Assembly: GCA_029961685.1 (NCBI GenBank)
Contig: JARWKL010000005.1
Location: 45,334,211 to 45,398,210 of the forward strand
DNA from: Aristolochia californica
Taxonomy: Eukaryota > Streptophyta > Magnoliopsida > Piperales > Aristolochiaceae
Direction: 5' to 3'
Length of the DNA stretch: 64,000 bases
The notes below the pieces were generated by a model, which was given only the letters and a program-made list of their open reading frames with translations, did no database searches and was not told where the DNA came from. This document shows, in pieces, positions 1 to 11,177 of the stretch. How positions within the stretch are numbered: the stretch's first letter is position 1; each line of letters begins with the position of its first letter. Position numbers and translations under genes: made by a program.

Positions 1-2490
1 CATCTCAACTCCCAAACTTTACTGAACTGAACAAATACTTCAGAAGATTTTCAGACAGAACCGAAGAGAACCAACACATGGCTTAGCTCAATCACCAGAC
101 GTAGTTCAATTTACTTCGACCAAAAAGGAAACCAATAAGCGATGAAGTTCAACAATCGAGAAGACTGTCGATGGCAAATCAAATAGTTTAGCTGTCCACC
201 ATCAACCCAAAAAAGAGAAAAAGTAACGACACGATAAGAAGGGCTTGAAGCTATATGATCCATGAGAAAAACTATACACGATGTTGCGGTGAAAAACAGA
301 TAATCAACCCTGATATTTTGGAGTGATACAGTTCAAAGGCACAAAGAAAGCATCGATACCAATTTTTTTGTCCGAGGTAGAAACAGATCTAAAATCCAAA
401 ACCGAAATCAAGCTCAATGGATTTTCAGAAATTTACACTCGTCAAATCGAACTAGAATTGGTAAAAGAAAATACTTCTCTCCAACCGTAATGTTTCTACA
501 GAGACTGAAACAGAAACAGGAGGAAAAGTATCACTTACAGAAATTCAAACGTGTGAACGGACGAGCTGCTTCAGATGGGACCTGAAGAAATGCACACAGC
601 CACCATGGACATCGAACTTGAAGAAATAGGACTGTATGTTCAACCTTCCCAAGCGGATGGAAAGACTACGCCTGCATACAATCTTCTTCTAAGTACAACT
701 ATCCTTTTACCCCTGAGAAACACCAATATCACCAGTCTTGCCCTTCTATAATGTCTGTACCAAACCGTCAATCCCCTTGTAGAAAGAAAAAAAAAATCTT
801 CTCATTGTCTGTTCCAAGCGTCTTCTCCTATCGTTTTCCTATCTGTTCCAGTCACTGTTCACTCCTCTTTTCCTTCTCCGTCATCTCCCATTCTAATTCA
901 AACTCGAAGGTTGCTTTTTTCAGTCTTCGTCGTCTTCCCGACAGAAGGGTGTTGCTCACTGTTTTGCTTCTCACGGTAAACCTTAACACGAGCCTTATTT
1001 GTTTTTCTCTCTTCTCGTTGTTCTACCACTTTTTCATCTATTTTCCTGCGTCTTTTTTTTCTTCCTCCCTTCTCCTTTCGTTTACTTTTTTCTTATTTTT
1101 CTTTGGATTTTTCTTTATAGAATTTAGATTATCAAACTTCTCGTGCTAAGGGCATATTGCTCTGCTTCTTTTTAGAAAATCAGGAAAATGAGAGGAATTT
1201 CTATTTGATGTAGTCATTTACATAATTGAATCTGCCAGAGTATCTTAGTCAGTGACCAAATCCGAAGAATCAAAGACAGCAACAAGCACAGGTAGAAATG
1301 CCTTCCTTTTTTCATTCAATGTGAGAGTGTCTACATTTCAATCTTGATTACTCGGCCAACAAATTTAGGTGCACCTATGTTTCCTTTTTTTTCTTTTTAT
1401 AGCTTTGTCTTGTTCCCTTCTTTCTTTTGTTGGTTCTGTTGCTGCTGTCCGTATTTTCGTTGTCTATGTAAATAGTTTGATAAGATCTGCTTTAAATGTC
1501 TGCATTATATCTTTCTGTTCATATTTCAAAATGAAATGCATGAGATAGACAAGGAAACAGAAATGGCCGGTTGGGATAATCAGAAGTATGTTGATTTGAT
1601 TTAGATGACTCAGGTACCCAAGACTTTTGCTGTAAAACAAAAATATGACAGAAGTGGGCGCCCTCATGAGTGTAATAATAGTGTTTGGAAAATGTTCTAG
1701 GATAGCAGCATTTGTGTATGAAATCAAAAGTGGAAAGAAGACGTTAACGTAGGGTTGTCTAAGAGAAAAGAAAACACATTCCGGCAGCAGACAATGCTGA
1801 AAATTTTGAGCAAATAGCAAATTACCTCCCCTTAATGATTCTGAAACTTTAATCTTTTAAAGACTAATCTACCGAACTTCTAAAGATTCTAAAACTTTGA
1901 GAGTTACAGCTAAAATGATGTTATGTAATTCCTTCCATGTTCTTTTGTATGTTTCTTAGGTTTGATTTTTATCTAAAGCATATTACACAGTTGCAACCTT
2001 GCATTAAAAAAGTTCAAACTTCGATCTGTTAATCATATTACTTTACTCATTTGTCTATGCTAATAAGATGGTTTAAGTTGAGAATTCTTGGCTTTCTAAG
2101 GCAATACTGATATTGGTAGCTTTTGCTTTTTGAAAGGAGATTACTTAAATATATACCTTTTTGTTCTTAATAAAGTTTATTTAAATATAAAATGGATAAA
2201 TGTCCAGGGAATGTCCTAGTGAGTACTAAAAGCGTCGCCACTTATAAATATCCTGGAAACTTGTTTTCTGAAAACTATTTTGCATTTTTCATGGGGTGTA
2301 TGCTTTCAGCTAGAGCTCTAACAAGGCCTTGAAGATCCTGTCAAACCGTATGTTTTTGAAACCGGTCGGTCCTGGTTCAGTCTTCATAACTTTGGTCTGT
2401 ATCCCAAACCATGTCCTGCACTTCAGCAGCACAGAGTTCTACAAATAGCTCCACTTTCTAAGTCGAAGTTAAATCTTTTTTTTTTCTTGG
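1..2490. other. Left-edge intergenic region / probable promoter zone
   Basis: No convincing coding sequence. Bases about 750-1140 on the + strand are pyrimidine-rich (long C/T runs), which gives a spurious Ser/Phe-rich open frame. On the minus strand, near position 540, a good donor (TTTCT followed by GTAAGT) lies downstream of unremarkable sequence and could end a 5' leader exon of a gene off the left edge; this is inference. The 5' leader of the LTO1-like gene must start somewhere before about 2490, because a polypyrimidine tract and AG acceptor precede its start codon. A possible + donor (CAG followed by GTAGAA) occurs near 1291. Confidence 0.3.
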
Positions 2491-2516
2491 CAGTGTATCC
2501 AGTTCTCCAATAAATC

Positions 2517-2945
2517 ATGCAGTCTTCAAATTTAGACGATATTTTTGATTCCGCTGTCAATTTGGAAGAAAAGCACTCTGATGAGGGGTTCAAGGATGGG
2601 TTTGCGGATGGTTTGGCCATTGGGAAACAGGAGGGAAGAGAGGTGGGTCTAAAACATGGATTCGAAGTTGGAGAAGAACTTGGATTTTATAAGGGCTGTG
2701 TTGATGTTTGGACCTCGGTGATTCATGTAAATTCTGACAGCTTCTCAGCTAGGGTTCAGAACAACATTAAACATATGAAGGAATTGATTGACAAGTACCC
2801 AGTAGTGGATCCAGAGAATGAAAATGTTCAGGAGATTATGGAAGCTTTGAGGTTGAAGTTTCGGGCTATTACTGCGACGTTGGGGGTGAAGTTGGACTAC
2901 CAAGGATACCCAAAATCGACAGATGTGAAGGAGACTGAATTTTAA
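2517..2945 (+). CDS. LTO1: LTO1/ORAOV1-like protein (Yae1-type domain)
   Basis: Single coding exon of 142 residues. Residues about 23-60 hold the diagnostic run of glycine-spaced repeats (DGFxDG, GxxxGxxxG: EGFKDGFADG, GKQEGREVGLKHG, GEELGFYKG) of the Yae1/Lto1 family; the rest is helical and ends in a short acidic tail. In yeast and animals LTO1 with YAE1 is an adaptor that brings the cytosolic iron-sulfur assembly machinery to the ABC protein Rli1/ABCE1, which acts in ribosome recycling; the plant role is inferred by homology. The ATG follows a splice acceptor (T-rich tract and cag at 2491-2493), so the 5' leader contains an intron and the whole CDS is in the last exon. A polyadenylation signal AATAAA sits at 3016-3021. 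Length is normal for the family. The next gene lies downstream on the same strand. Confidence 0.85.
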   Translation: MQSSNLDDIFDSAVNLEEKHSDEGFKDGFADGLAIGKQEGREVGLKHGFEVGEELGFYKGCVDVWTSVIHVNSDSFSARVQNNIKHMKELIDKYPVVDPENENVQEIMEALRLKFRAITATLGVKLDYQGYPKSTDVKETEF

Positions 2946-3015
2946 GGGAACTGGGATTCGTTTATGCCAAATTTTAGATAATTTTGTAAATTATCATGTG
3001 ATGTTTCCAGCTTCA

Positions 3016-3021
3016 AATAAA
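3016..3021 (+). terminator. Polyadenylation signal of the LTO1-like gene
   Basis: A canonical AATAAA lies 71 bases after the stop codon of the LTO1-like gene, before a T/GT-rich stretch. It is the only canonical hexamer close to this stop. Confidence 0.5.
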
Positions 3022-3359
3022 AAACAATATTATCTTTACAAGTTCTATGGTGTAGTTGTTTTCTACAGTCTATGCATTTGTGTATTGTCATGCTGCAATA
3101 ACTTTGCAACTAGTGTTGCACAAAAAGTTGCTGTAGGTTTTATTTTTGTTGATTTTAAAGCAGACTAAACTTCTTTTTTTCTTAAATAGTTTAAACATGC
3201 TTACCTTATGAAATCATGAAGAGTTAAATGGTGTCTTAAATTGTGTTGTGTTGGTTTCTATGACCTTTTATGTGGATAGGTCTGTGAAAACTTATTTTTA
3301 TCTTACCATTCATAAAAGAAAATAAAGGCGAACTACAAATTAAAAGCTTTATTTCATTG

Positions 3360-3361
<2 letters not shown>

Positions 3362-3425
<64 letters not shown>
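3362..3425. repeat. Compound (AT)n-(AG)n microsatellite
   Basis: About 18 uninterrupted AT units run directly into about 14 AG units. The repeat lies between the LTO1-like stop and the formiminotransferase-like start, probably in the leader intron or promoter of the latter, because a splice acceptor (ttttgcag) is seen at 3560-3567. Long perfect dinucleotide runs like this are usually polymorphic in length. Confidence 0.95.
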
Positions 3426-3428
<3 letters not shown>

Positions 3429-3591
3429 GAATAGATAGGTTCCTTGTAAAAACATACGTAGAGTTGGAACTTTTTAGTTTTGTCACTAACCCACTTATTA
3501 AATGTTATACCAAAAGAAAATTAAGGCAGAGATCTCTATCACCAAATGGTGTCCCTCTGTTTTGCAGATTGTACAAGTGTGAAATAGGTAA

Positions 3592-4917
3592 ATGATGATT
3601 AAGATGATGCTTGCCTGTTGCAAAGTCTACATATCTGAAAGCCGAAACAAGTGTGCCCTGGACTTGATAGAGCAGGCAGCCAAGCTATATCCTGAAGCTG
3701 TCATAGTGAACAAGTTCAAGGATGAGGTTTACAACAGAGTTGGTTACACACTTGTATCCTATGTCTCCCAAAACCCTCTCCGAGATGTTTATCCCTTGCC
3801 AAAAGCTGTATTTACCATGGTGAAAGCTGCACTTGAAGCTACAAATCTTGAACTGCACTGTGGGACTCATCCACGCCTTGGAGTGGTTGATCACATTTGC
3901 TTTCACCCTCTGGCTCAGGCTTCATTAGAGCAAGTGGCTGGGCTTGCAACATCGGTGGCCAGTGATATTGGCCACAAGCTTCAAGGTCTGTCTTCTTCCA
4001 GCAAGTTTTGCAATTCAATGATCTACTGGACCCTTGCCTAAATGAGTCATACTGGTGAAACTTGTTGCATGAATAATTTATCTCAAACTTACCTAGTTTA
4101 TGGCCAAAATTGATATTCATCTATCCTAAAATAGAAGAATATATTACTTTTTCAAGATGAGCAGTTGTATCTATTCTTTGACGTGCACTTGTTTGGCTAT
4201 TGGTAACTTATACTGTAATATTTGACAACTGTCACACTGGGCTTCAATAATCTCCAAAGGTTGAAGAGGTCAGGAGAATAGGGTACCCATGTATTGGTTC
4301 AGATTCAACAATATGGGGCTCAATGAGTATCAAAAATGAGTAGGTTTCTGCTCTGTTATGTTGATTTGAAGATTGAGATACTACAGTGTTCATATTCTGC
4401 AGTCCCTACCTTTCTGTATGGAGCTGCCCATGAACAAGGACGAAGTCTTGATTCAATTAGAAGACAACTAGGCTATTTCAAGCCTAATTCCGAAGGAATC
4501 AATTGGGCAGGTGGGCCCAAATCTGGGAGCTTGCCTCTGCAGCCAGATGCCGGTCCTGTGCAAGTGGTTCAATCTGCTGGAGTTGTGGTGGTAGGTGCCA
4601 CTGGCTGGGTTGATAACTACAATGTTCCTGTTTACTCTTCCAACCTAGCTACAGTTCGTAAGATATCTAAAAAGGTGAGCGGGAGAGGAGGTGGTCTGGA
4701 ATCGGTGCAAGCTATGGCACTTGCCCATGGTGATGACTTAATGGAGGTGGCCTGTAATTTGTTGAATCCACAAAGAATTGGAGCTGATCAGGTGCAACTG
4801 GAAGTTGAGCGGCTAGCAAGGATGGAGGGTTTAGCTGTTGGCCAAGGATACTTCACAGATTTTTCACAAGAAATTATTATTGACAGGTATTTGAAGGGAG
4901 AACAGTTCGACAGTTGA
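3592..4917 (+). CDS. Formiminotransferase-like protein (folate-binding fold)
   Basis: Two exons, 3592-3985 and 4403-4917, give 302 residues; the intron is 417 bp, phase 1, GTCTGT...CTGCAG. The protein covers the N- and C-terminal subdomains of glutamate formimidoyltransferase. The histidine block at residues 89-101 (HCGTHPRLGVVDH) contains H93, matching the catalytic histidine region of FTCD, and the second half carries the GATGWVDNYNVPV and RIGADQVQ blocks. It lacks the cyclodeaminase domain of animal FTCD and resembles the stand-alone plant 'folic acid binding/transferase' proteins (Arabidopsis At2g20830-like). The animal enzyme moves a formimino group from formiminoglutamate to tetrahydrofolate. 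Plants do not clearly run that histidine breakdown route, so the substrate here is open. Two adjacent ATG codons start the frame. A leader intron is likely because a T-rich tract with cag occurs at 3560-3567. Confidence 0.85.
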
Positions 4918-5086
4918 GACAACCAATTTCAAGAGTGTCAACATGAGCTGATGTAGCTGTTATTCCTGTCAGAGTCCACTCTCTGAGTTGAAAATTGATG
5001 CAGTTGATTAATGGGGAGGAGAAAGAGTGAATTGGCTACTAATGATGCCACTGTAACTGAGTTTAATTGTTTAAACCAAACTACTC

Positions 5087-5345
5087 TTAGCAACTTGCTG
5101 TTATCATTGCTTTGATCCCTTCATCATCGACACTGTCTGTGCTCTCATCTGAAGCTCTCTTTCTTCTGCATTTCATGTCATCTAGACTGACGTAGATGTA
5201 GAACTTTACTATGCAAATCTTTCTGTTACGAAGAACAATTTCGACATAACAGCTTTTGAAACAGTAGTTGCAATCTCTCAGCACCTGGTCCAGGCAAAAC
5301 CATTTTCCTGGCTCCCCATGCATCCACCTCAACGAGCAAAGTGAC
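5087..5345 (-). pseudogene. Truncated copy of the GT14 gene 3' end
   Basis: Bases about 5190-5345, read on the minus strand, match the 3' end of the intact GT14 gene at about 6950-7135. They share the stretch covering the C-terminal block around VFQKLLSEDF, with an internal deletion of about 18 bp and many substitutions. The copy encodes a scrambled tail rather than a usable enzyme, and nothing of the upstream exons was recognised nearby. Homology fades around 5345. It is best read as a decayed partial duplication of the neighbouring gene, separated from it by an AT-rich array. Adjacent sequence 5346-5880 shows no recognisable feature. Confidence 0.65.
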
Positions 5346-5884
5346 TGCGAACTTTACCTGGAAATAATTTAAAAGTGATAGAAGGCCAGATAATATAATG
5401 GTGAATGTCCGACCAAACCAAGTAGTGTAATTGGTAGAAGTAGAAGCAAATTATAAGCACAGAGCAGATTGATCGGAAAATGACAAATTGCCATGTCCAA
5501 TACTACAGCAGTCACAGGAATAGGTAACTGGACAAAGTTTTCGTGTAAAATTGGCAATGCCTTGAACAATGTTATGTCTAGAATGAAGTTTTGTATCTGG
5601 ACACATCCACAATCCCTTTTCAAGCTCAAATATTATCAATGATGGTAAGACATTGGAGGTGATGAAAAATTTGCTTTTGCTATTCGAAATTAATTTGACA
5701 GTAAAATATTTTCTCTAATTATGAAAAGAACACAAAACAAAACTAACAAAACAAAATCAGGATCCATAAGAGAAAACAGTGATGGATCTTGCGGGGGATT
5801 TTAATTTTGTATCTGCATTCATTTTTATCCTCACGAGTCACTCGTTCTCTCACTATTGTTCTTCTTACTCTGCCCTCTCACTCT

Positions 5885-6560
5885 TGTATTTTGATATTAT
5901 AAAATTAAATATTTATTTATTATTTTATATATTTATTTTAATTTAAAATTATTAAATTTTAATTAATATTAAATCAAACAAGTTAAAATTTATCTTAGTT
6001 TATTAATAGAATGGTTAAATAAAATTATCTTATAAAAATTAAATCTATAGAGTAATTTTATATACTAAAATATCCTTTTTTAATATAAATTCATGATTTT
6101 AATATTATATTTGATTTCTAATTTAAGTGTGAGAATTTGGATATTTATAAAAGTAAGTATTTGTTTAATTTTTTTATAAAATAAATAATTAAAATTATTT
6201 ATTAATTTAAAACAAGTTTAAATGTATATTAGTTTAGTTAAATAAAGTTATCTTATAAAATTAAATCTATAAAAGTAATTTTGTATAATAAAATACCCTC
6301 TTTTTATTTATATAAATTTCCGATTTTTAGTATTATATTTAATTTTTAAGCGAGAATTTAGATATTAAAAAGTAACAATTTGGGTATTATAAAATTTTAT
6401 TTTATATATTTAATTAAATAGATAATGTTAATTTTAAATTTAAAATATCTATTAATTCATACAAGTTAAAATCTATCATAATTTATTAATAAAAAAATTA
6501 AATCTATTAAAATATTATATTAATAAATTTCTTTTATATTTAACACAAAATATTATTTTA
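5885..6560. repeat. AT-rich tandem array, about three units of about 245 bp
   Basis: Three diverged copies of one AT-rich unit can be seen. Landmarks recur in the same order: 'attataaaatt' near 5897, 6138 (variant) and 6383; 'caagttaaaat' or similar near 5978, 6212 and 6459; and 'aaattaaatctat' near 6037, 6257 and 6497. The spacing is about 235-245 bp. The block is roughly 85-90 percent A+T and carries no coding potential. It could be a small local satellite or a matrix-attachment-like region; function is not shown by sequence. Confidence 0.7.
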
Positions 6561-6625
6561 CACTATATTTTCTGTTACTAATACAAAAAAATAGTAACTC
6601 ATTTTTAATTTCACTTTCACTTGCC

Positions 6626-6839
6626 CTAAGAGGTATGAATTGCCTTTTCAATTTCAGCCTTTGGGAACTCTGCTCAAGACTTCGCAATGTTCTTGCTTTT
6701 GTTTCGGGGAATCATTCTGTTTCATTCAATCGTAGCAAATTTGTGAGACAAATTGAAAATAAAATGCCTGTGTTAAAGCCGGAACATTTAAAAGAGGCCG
6801 TCGAGAAGGAATTGTTCTAAGAGGTATGAATTGCCTTTT
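6626..6839. repeat. 23-bp perfect direct repeat flanking 168 bp
   Basis: The 23-mer starting CTAAGAGGTATGAATTGCC occurs at 6626-6648 and again, identical, at 6817-6839. The 168 bp between the copies is not AT-rich like the array on its left and has no recognised homology. The layout could be a target-site duplication around an insertion, but 23 bp is long for one and no poly-A or inverted termini were seen. A local slippage or repair duplication is equally possible. Confidence 0.8.
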
Positions 6840-6961
6840 GTTTCAATATCTGAGTATACGCTCTACTGTTACTAAAACGTCACAGCAGAGTCGTGAGGTG
6901 TTAAAGCGAAGACAATCAAAACAGAAAAACCTATGCACATATATTCATGGAAAACTTACTG

Positions 6962-8838
6962 CTACAAAGAACAATTCCGTCCGAGAAAATCTTCAGATAA
7001 CAGCTTTTGAAACACTAGTTGCAATCTCTCGGCACCTGGCCCAGGCAAAAACGCTGAATCGTTACCTCTTGCAGAGCATGGATCGGAACCATCTTCTTGG
7101 CTCCCAGTGCACCAGCCTCCACGGGCAAACTGACCATCCACTCGACCCAATAGCTCTTTATCGATTTTATCTAGGATGGGATCATCTTTCTCAAATTTCC
7201 GGGCAAAAGGTGCTCCACTTTTGACCATTTTATCAAAATCTTTAATAGATAATGAGAGAGGGTGCTGTTTGGGAGGGTTATCCCAATCAATGTAGTGTAG
7301 ATCATGGCTGACTGTCGTGTTACGGAATGCAGGTGAATTGCAAATAACTGTGTGGAAATACCCTTCTGCAGATGAGATAAAATTTGTGTAATACATCAGG
7401 AGAGTGCGGGGAAGATTGTCCCAGCCCCATATGCAATACTCGAGGAAAGACCTTGTAAGCATTACCCATGCTGATCCTGAAACATAGAAAAATGGAGTGG
7501 AATTTATCACATTAAGAAAGTGCTGCAGTTAAACAGTATGAAGCTCTGATAAGACAAGACCAAAAAAGGCAAGGCCAAGACTAATTTTGCCATTCAACTT
7601 TTACAGCTCTATTTTTTGTTTTATAATCATAAAAAAACTGAGGAGAACTTACCCGTAAATAACTTGAATGATGTAGGTAGTTCCCTTCTGGAATTACTCC
7701 AGAAGATATCACTCTTCTTGGACAAGTAGAGACCAGGATCAATGATGATTGGTTTTGCTCTCTTATTCCTGCAAAGAGAGTTTGAAGTAAAACTCCTGCA
7801 AAGCTAGACAGATGCAGTGCAGGAAAACCTTTAAAAAGGAAAGGAAAAGAAGTTCTGAAGTTCACTTACTCCTTCCATCCGATATTTTGTGTATGTTCAA
7901 TGAAATTGAGGTCCCTTGGCAAAGGAGAGAGAGCATGAAGCAGATCTACACAACATTCAAACACTAAGATGAAATTTCAAACAGGATATTTGATGGTTCT
8001 GACATGATTCCATCAATTTCAAGAAATATCTACTTCAAAATCATTGATAAAACAAGAAGGAAAGAATGAAAGGAAACCCACATTAGCAAGTGCTTCAGTG
8101 ATCATTCTATAAATTAAGTCAATATGATTTTCAGCTAAGAATAAAAAGGAAAGAGGAAACGAATAGTAGTACTGGAAATGCAGCAGACTATGTATACAAG
8201 AAACAAATGGAACGAAAAGGTTGAGGGAGGCAATCACCATCTTGTGTGACAAGAGGATAATCCGAGGCACTAAGGTTTATAAACCAGTCCCAGTAAGCAC
8301 TCTCCTTGAGCAAAATAGCTATAGCTTGAAGAGTAGAAGCAACCATTGTGGAACCTTTATAAGTCACCAAGTTGGCTTGGGCCATAACTCGTACATTATT
8401 CACCTCACGGAACGTAGGATCACCCTTCACAAACATTGTCAACTCTAATCTTTCTCTGGGAGGAGCCTCAAGGTCCATGTGGAGAAGATATTGATTTCTT
8501 GGATGATAAATAGCCAGTAAAGTCCTCTTAATTCTTTGACTGTCACCCTTCGTCCCAGAAATCAAATAAGCAATGCGTGGTGCTTCCAACTTAGAAACTC
8601 TATATCGTTCCAGGGATTTCCTCAAATCTGATTCCACGAAGGATCCAGTAGAGTCTTCCGAGCTAGCAAAGGAAATAAAATCTAAGGACAAGGAATCACC
8701 ACCGTACGAAGAGGAGAATAACCCAAAAGCAGCTGCCAAGGCCAGTGTAAAAGAAACAAGCAGACTTGAGAGAAAAGGCAATAACCATCTTTTATCACTA
8801 AACGCTCTGCCCAAGTGAGGGTTTCCATTTCTCCTCAT
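6962..8838 (-). CDS. GT14 glucuronosyltransferase (GlcAT14-like)
   Basis: Four exons on the minus strand: 8838-8238, 7945-7870, 7768-7653 and 7476-6962, giving 435 residues. The protein is a type II Golgi membrane protein with a short cytosolic tail, a membrane anchor at about residues 19-41 and a serine-rich stem. The Core-2/I-branching (GT14) domain follows, with RIAYLISGTKGD, YHPRNQYLLHMD, SDYPLVTQDD, FIEHT, the SAWVMLTRSF block and a Cys-containing C-terminal region. Plant members of this type (AtGlcAT14A-C) add glucuronic acid to beta-1,6- or beta-1,3-galactan side chains of arabinogalactan proteins. Length matches that family. All three introns have GT donors and AG acceptors and restore the frame exactly. 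A leader exon is likely upstream because a minus-strand donor (GTCTG followed by GTAAGC) ends at 9647. A truncated copy of this gene's 3' end lies at 5087-5345. Confidence 0.92.
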
Positions 8839-9902
8839 GCCTCACCAGAATACTTAATCTAACAAGTATTTTTTAACAACTCTGAATTCCTCTCTACTGC
8901 AATGTCCTCTACCTTCCGAAGCAGCAATAAACCGCAGCAAAAAACAGAGGCCAATTGGAATATGAGCAAGGAGCTTCGACTAAGAGTACCAGGGTCGCTT
9001 CTGATCATTTACCTAAAGGTACGAGTCTTCTGCCAGGAAAGAGAGAATTCCACAATATTAACAAGATTGAAGGATTCAGTATCCCCTTTTTCTTTCAATA
9101 AACTTTAAAATGACCACAAAAGCTGCAGTTAAGGATAGCCGAACAACATAATAATAAAGAGCACTAGTACGATCAAGTTGGAAACCCAGTTCAGTTCCGG
9201 TCACCTAATGTCCACAGCTTGCGCAGTCAGCTAACATCTTTGCAAGCTTATCCTGAAAATGCCGAAAGTAGCTCATCAGTCTACCATGAGAAAGAATAGT
9301 CGATAAACCAGCTCCTCAACAAGTAACCAACGCAGCGACAAGCAAAAGAACTCCTGAAAAACAGATATAGATAAGATTTTTCATCAACGAAAGATTACTT
9401 TAATTAGCCATTGTCATTTCGTTTCAAACAAGATTGAATCTTTCAGCAACGAGAAGGAAGGCGACAGTAAAAGTACGTCTCTCCATTTCAAGTCTCAGGT
9501 GTTTTAGATATTCAAAAGAGATCTCATAGATCAGTTTAACAAAACATTATCAGTTTTAATAAAAGACGACCTACTAATTCGATTCGAACCGGAGAACTAG
9601 AAGCTCCGGATCTCGTAGCAATGAAGTTCGAAGCAAAAATGCTTACCAGACGGACGAATGCCGATGTCGAAGCAATTCCTGGAGCGAGGCTTGAGAAATT
9701 GTCGAGAAATCCCATGTCTTGAGATGAGAATTCCCCGCACCGGATCTATAGAGATGAAAATGCAAAGCAAAACTCGAACGCCGCGAGAGGGAGACGACGA
9801 CGGTGCCGAAATAAGAAAAATTATGAGCCGTAGATACGACGCCGTTTTCGGAGGGAAGATCTTGATTATTGCCATCTGGGGTTTATAACTTGGTGGGACC
9901 AT
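8839..9902 (-). other. 5' leader with probable intron of the GT14 gene
   Basis: Downstream of about 9900 on the minus strand the sequence becomes less AT-rich. It contains a strong donor at 9646-9645 (exon end at 9647, GTAAGC), and possible acceptors lie near 9250 and closer to the start codon. No coding ORF of its own was recognised. The simplest reading is a non-coding first exon at about 9900-9647 followed by a leader intron. Coordinates are approximate. Confidence 0.4.
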
Positions 9903-11177
9903 CGAATGTGACTAAATAGAGGGAGACAAGTGACTAATTAATTAGAATTTAGAAAATACTTAATGAGGTTGGCGACTGATAATGACGACAGACGAGAACC
10001 GAGTTCCACGAGTTCACTCCATCGAGTTGATTCAAACTTCATTTCATAAAAACCAACGAGTTGTAGGACCTGCTCGTGCTGTGCACGTCTGCTTCAGTGG
10101 GGTTGGTTTTGTCTTGCTCTGACGTTACATCCAAATCCAGTCCCATTCAAACGAAAGGAGATTTCCTGCCAAGAAACATATGTCGGCAACACCTTTGGCT
10201 TTTTCATAATTCGGAAAGAACGATTGTTGGAAGTTGGAACGTGGTGGCTGCCATGTCTGTGTTTCTCATCTAATCCATATCAAGAGACGGTTATAATAAT
10301 CACAGAACCAGTTTAGAGAATTTTCATGGCCAAATCTTGGTATGAGACTGGATGATAAAGAATAAAATGGGAACCCAACCCTGAGTCGACTCACAGCAAC
10401 AGAAATCCTTAACTAGATTAAGTACGCGATGAACTTACTGTTATTACTCTGTTAACTCATGGTTGAAGGGAACACCTGCTGCATCTCTGCTGGTAGGTGA
10501 GTCACGTTGTGGGCACTGAGCTCATCCCAAGTATGGCTTGATTAGCACAAGCACCAGGCCATAGGCTCCGGCCAAGCAATCTGGATTTTATCAGCTTAAC
10601 CTGTGCCACTTGGTTATCCATGCAAATAGTCTTCTATCTAATTTCATTAATTTCAAAAGCTGAGCTTAATTATTGTAAATAGAAAGACGGTCCCACGTCC
10701 TACACCGGTCTTTCATTCTTTGCTTACGACAGAACAAACAGAAAATCTCATATCTTAAGTTACTCTTTCAAGTGTAAAGCCTCCTCGTAAGCAATGCAGC
10801 CTCCTTGATCAGAATCTTTAATCATAACACGTCTCGCCTGATTATCAACCTGATTACAAGAATAGGAGCTACTGTAACTGTAATGTCCAAACAGAAATAC
10901 TCAAATTGGAAAGACTAGGAAACCCAGTAACAATTTCATCAGCTCCAAGGAAAGAATAAATAGGAGATCTATTTTGACACGATCCAGAGCTTCTTAATAC
11001 GATTTTATATGGGTGGTATAAATTTCTCATCAAGGATATAAATAATCATAATTTACCTGGATCAAAAGATCAACCACATCTCAGCTGATCTTCTAGTCAG
11101 ATGGAAAAAATAAAGGTTCCATGTTGAAGCCCTCAAACCGCAGCATGGTTGTTTTAGAAATACTAGATTTTTCTCAT
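9903..11177. other. Intergenic region between GT14 promoter and PLP-enzyme 3' end
   Basis: This contains the presumed promoter of the GT14 gene on the left and the 3' untranslated region of the PLP enzyme gene on the right, both minus-strand genes. I see no conserved coding block, RNA gene or transposon here. Confidence 0.4.

Noticed and set aside
751..1149. 132-codon plus-strand open frame, Ser/Phe/Leu-rich
   Set aside because: The frame results from a pyrimidine-rich tract; no domain, splice context or conserved block supports it.
9560..9640. Minus-strand tRNA suggested by a GGTTCGAATC B-box
   Set aside because: The T-arm and acceptor stems do not pair and no A-box lies at the right distance.
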